Positions 61,497 through 64,000 of a stretch of 64,000 nt of DNA are shown here, piece by piece. Both the position numbers and the translations under genes were made by a program. The DNA comes from an uncultured Massilia sp. (GTDB lineage: Bacteria; Pseudomonadota; Gammaproteobacteria; Burkholderiales; Burkholderiaceae), in contig CAMLMV010000034.1 in NCBI GenBank assembly GCA_946481275.1, positions 1 to 64,000 on the forward strand. Direction: 5' to 3'. The notes under the pieces were generated by a model. That model did no database searches, was not told the DNA's origin, and was given only the letters and a program-made list of their open reading frames with translations. The stretch's first letter is position 1; every line of letters begins with the position of its first letter.

Positions 61497-63332
61497 TCAC
61501 GCGACCAGTTTCTGCGCCTTGATCCAGCGCTCGACGACCTCGCCCAGCACGTCCAGCGGCACGGAGCCGTTGCGCAGCACGACGCCGTGGAATGCGGGCA
61601 GCGAGAACTTTGATCCAAGTGACTTCTGCGCGTGCTCGCGCAGGTCGATGATGCGCAGCATGCCGATCATGTACGCGCACGCCTGGCCCGGCCAGGCGAC
61701 GTAGCGCTCCACTTCCTGCGCGCCGATGCCGTAGGCGATGGCCTGCTCCCGCGTCCAGCCCTTCGTGTGCAGGCCCGTGTCGACGACGAGCCGGCGCGCG
61801 CGGAACAGTTCCGAGCCGAGGGCGCCCAGCAGGCCCGGGACGTCGCCCTCGTACCAGCCCTGCTCCACCGCGAGACGCTCCGCGTACAGCGCCCACCCTT
61901 CGCTGTGCGCGCTGCCGCCGCCGAAGATGCGCTGGGCGCGGAACTTCGGCAGGTCCGTGCGCTCCTGCTGGATCGCGAGCTGGAAGTGGTGGCCCGGGAC
62001 GGCCTCGTGGTACGACAGGCTGCGCATGCGGATCACGTCGAACGTGGGACCGCGCATGGGCACCCAGAAGATCCCGGGACGGCTGCCGTCCGGTGCCGGC
62101 AGCGAGTAATGCGCCGCGGCCGACGGTTCCGTCAGCGGCGGTTCGCGGCGCACCTCCACGGGCGCGCGCGGCTTCAGGTTGAACAGCGCGTCGCTGCGCT
62201 TTTCCGCATCCGCCACGATGGTCGCGTAGCGCTGCAGCAGTTCCTGGCGCGGGTCGCCTTCCGTCTTCGGCTGGAACGTCGCATCCAGCTGCTTCATGCG
62301 GTCTTCGATGCCGCCTTCCGCGTAGCCGAGGGCGCGCAGGTGCCTGTCCATTTCGGCCTCGATACGCGCCACTTCGCGCAAGCCGATCGCGTGGATCTCT
62401 TCCGCCGTCAGGTTCGTGCTCGTGTACGTCCTGAGCGCCTGCTGGTAGGCGGCCGCGCCGTTCGGCAGGCGCGAGATGCCGGCCGTGTCGTTCGTCTTCG
62501 GATGCAGCTCGGCCATGTACGCCTGCACGCGCAGGTACGCGGGACGGATCTTCGCATCGACGATGCGGGTGGCGTCGGCGATCGCTTGCGTGCGTGCGTC
62601 CGGCTTGAGGTCCGCGAGCTTTTCCGTGCGCTGGGCGAACGTCGTCACGAGGACGTTCTGGTCCGCCGCCGGTTTCAGGAACAGGTCGACCTGGTATTGC
62701 GCGCGCTCGAGGATGAAGCGCGGTGGAATCAGGCCGCGCGCCGTGGCGGCGCGGGCGCGCGCGAGGGCTTCGTCCATGCGCGTGGCCACCTGGTCCAGGC
62801 GCGCGAGGTAGCTGGCCACGTCGGACGCGCGGCGCAGCGGGTGTGTCGTCGTCATGAAGTTGACGAGGCCGACCTGCGTGCCCCCGAACTGGTTGAAGAC
62901 GAACTGGTAATCCTCGTACGGCTCGCTGGCGACCGTGTTGGCCAGGCTCCAGCGCATCACGGACGCGGACGTGCGCTGCTCTTCGCTCAGCGGTCCAGCC
63001 AGGAATTGATCGAGGCGCGCGACGCCGGCCTTCGCCAGCGCGATCATCTTCTTGCGGTGCGCTGCCGTCAACGGCGTGAGCTGGCGGTCCAGCGCGTCCT
63101 GTTCGGCGCCATTGAAGTATTGCGTGGACGTGGCCAGCTGCGGGTTGGCGCGCACCCAGTCCGCGGCGAAACGGTCGGACCAGGTGTCGAAGACGGCGTT
63201 GGACTTGACAGCCTGGGTGGCCGTGGCAGCCGCCGCGGCTTGTGGCGCGGCGGTGCCGAGGACGAGGGGAACGAACAGGGTGGCGATCGCCGCGGCCGTG
63301 CGGGCGGGTGCGTAAAGACGGGGTTGTCGCAT
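61497..63332 (-). CDS. Exported DUF885 metallohydrolase-like protein
   Basis: 611 residues with a signal peptide (about 1-35, VLGTAAPQAAAAA). DUF885 proteins are M2/M3-like zinc-dependent hydrolases; the motif SYHEAVPGHHFQL (about 440-452) and later SEGWALYAE give the zinc ligands His and Glu. Usual length. Start 63332 was chosen for the purine-rich agagagag before it, over 63347. Its stop abuts that of the porin gene. Substrate unknown; peptides are likely. Confidence 0.85.
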   Translation of the reverse strand: MRQPRLYAPARTAAAIATLFVPLVLGTAAPQAAAAATATQAVKSNAVFDTWSDRFAADWVRANPQLATSTQYFNGAEQDALDRQLTPLTAAHRKKMIALAKAGVARLDQFLAGPLSEEQRTSASVMRWSLANTVASEPYEDYQFVFNQFGGTQVGLVNFMTTTHPLRRASDVASYLARLDQVATRMDEALARARAATARGLIPPRFILERAQYQVDLFLKPAADQNVLVTTFAQRTEKLADLKPDARTQAIADATRIVDAKIRPAYLRVQAYMAELHPKTNDTAGISRLPNGAAAYQQALRTYTSTNLTAEEIHAIGLREVARIEAEMDRHLRALGYAEGGIEDRMKQLDATFQPKTEGDPRQELLQRYATIVADAEKRSDALFNLKPRAPVEVRREPPLTEPSAAAHYSLPAPDGSRPGIFWVPMRGPTFDVIRMRSLSYHEAVPGHHFQLAIQQERTDLPKFRAQRIFGGGSAHSEGWALYAERLAVEQGWYEGDVPGLLGALGSELFRARRLVVDTGLHTKGWTREQAIAYGIGAQEVERYVAWPGQACAYMIGMLRIIDLREHAQKSLGSKFSLPAFHGVVLRNGSVPLDVLGEVVERWIKAQKLVA

Positions 63333-63421
63333 CTCTCTCTTTTCCATGGATAGTGGGGGGCGCCGGCTCGGTAAGCCGGCGCTGGCAATCTATCATGGAT
63401 GAGTCTGCAAGAGAGCCCGGG

Positions 63422-64000
63422 TTACGCGTTTACCTCAGCCACCGCGGCAGGCGCGTGAACCGCCCCCGCATACTTCCTGGTCAGCCACGCACGCACCGGC
63501 CGGTCGAACCAGCGCAGCAGCGCATACGCCAGCAGCACGATGCCGATCTGCGATCCGGCCGCCACCAGCGCGAGCCGCATGGGCGCCGGATGCGTGCTCC
63601 AGTTCCAGTGCGCGAACAGGTAGACGAACGCATAGTGGACGACGTAGACGGGGTACGACAATTCGCCCATGAACCGGCATAGCGCGCCGGTCGCGCCGAA
63701 GGTTTGGGTCACGCCCGCTCCCGCGGCCAGGACCAGCGGGAACACGACGATCACGCAGGCCGCTTCGAACAGGCCGTTGTATCTGCCCATCTGGGGCGCC
63801 ACGAAAATCGCGACCAGGACGAGCGACAGGACGACGAACGGTTGCGGCACCGACAGCCGGAACCCCGTGCGGTACACCAGCAGCCCCGCCAGGAACGGAC
63901 AGGCAAGACGCACCGGGGCGGCCCAGAAGTCGGCCCATCCCCAGCCGTGGCTCAGGTCATTGAAATGGTGCGCGGTCCACAGCAGCACGGCCGCGCTCAG
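63422..64000 (-). CDS. Acyltransferase-3 family membrane protein, 3' part (runs off the window)
   Basis: The last 192 or so codons of an integral membrane protein. The frame stays open to position 64000, so the 5' end lies outside; GTG 63988 is only an apparent start. Five or six TMs and the acyltransferase-3 C-terminal pattern are visible (GELSYPVYVVHYAFVYLFAHWNW, then LLRWFDRPVRAWLTRKY). Such proteins O-acylate lipids, polysaccharides or peptidoglycan-related substrates. Confidence 0.82.
   Translation of the reverse strand: MSAAVLLWTAHHFNDLSHGWGWADFWAAPVRLACPFLAGLLVYRTGFRLSVPQPFVVLSLVLVAIFVAPQMGRYNGLFEAACVIVVFPLVLAAGAGVTQTFGATGALCRFMGELSYPVYVVHYAFVYLFAHWNWSTHPAPMRLALVAAGSQIGIVLLAYALLRWFDRPVRAWLTRKYAGAVHAPAAVAEVNA

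Overview
This window looks like chromosomal DNA from a high-GC betaproteobacterium, most likely an Oxalobacteraceae/Massilia-type soil or water organism. That placement is an inference from the very high GC, the OmpC-type Burkholderiales porin, the formate dehydrogenase cluster with DUF3305/DUF3306 proteins, the tad pilus layout and the many sensor kinases. No tRNA, rRNA, CRISPR array, complete insertion sequence or replication origin was seen. Genes are densely packed, often with 4-bp stop/start overlaps. Almost all long antisense reading frames are high-GC shadows.

Region by region. 1-2120: a split chromate transporter pair, cut or rearranged at its 5' edge, and S-formylglutathione hydrolase. 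2249-6150: a stress module (Hsp20 behind a sigma-32-like promoter, a phosphoribosyltransferase, a membrane-anchored SRPBCC protein with an Ala-rich repeat region, an erythromycin-esterase family protein). 6218-9677: a CsgG-like exported protein behind a large palindrome, and a Cache-PAS-PAS-GGDEF diguanylate cyclase. 9816-14069: a two-subunit molybdenum hydroxylase and a TPR-methyltransferase. 14070-17024: a QseBC-like two-component system divergent from a MipA/OmpV protein across a striking repeat-rich operator. 17037-21663: nicotinamidase, a small protein, an aminotransferase-fold protein whose PLP lysine is glutamine, and a hybrid kinase. 21824-23363: a lower-GC islet encoding Hcp, a peptidoglycan amidase and a small exported protein, read here as an orphan type VI secretion effector/immunity cassette. 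23459-33000: metabolic and housekeeping genes (CPA1 antiporter, topoisomerase IB, MRJP-like protein, PPOX proteins, GST, LysR, racemase, FAD oxidase).

33151-43303 is a tad/flp pilus operon: prepilin peptidase, CpaB, secretin, lipoprotein, Flp pilin, TadG-like, two TadE-like pseudopilins, TadZ/CpaE, TadA/CpaF, TadB, TadC. Next to it lie a LuxR-type regulator with a degenerate receiver and a hybrid histidine kinase, which may control pilus expression. 46567-50150 holds nicotinate phosphoribosyltransferase (completing NAD salvage with the nicotinamidase), a SET-domain methyltransferase and an acyl-CoA synthetase.

50242-59429 (minus strand) is one long formate dehydrogenase operon: TorD-like chaperone, small Tat protein, catalytic subunit, iron-sulfur subunit, 70-aa lipoprotein, cytochrome b subunit, Gly-rich lipoprotein, Ala/Pro-rich exported protein, DUF3305, DUF3306 and a multi-cluster ferredoxin. 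It diverges from an FNR-type oxygen-sensing regulator. The window ends with a porin, a DUF885 exported hydrolase and the 3' part of an acyltransferase-3 membrane protein.

The best candidates for something undescribed are the Hcp-amidase-immunity islet, the Lys-to-Gln aminotransferase, the small envelope proteins inside the formate dehydrogenase operon, and the two large palindromic control regions at 6218-6256 and 16124-16194.
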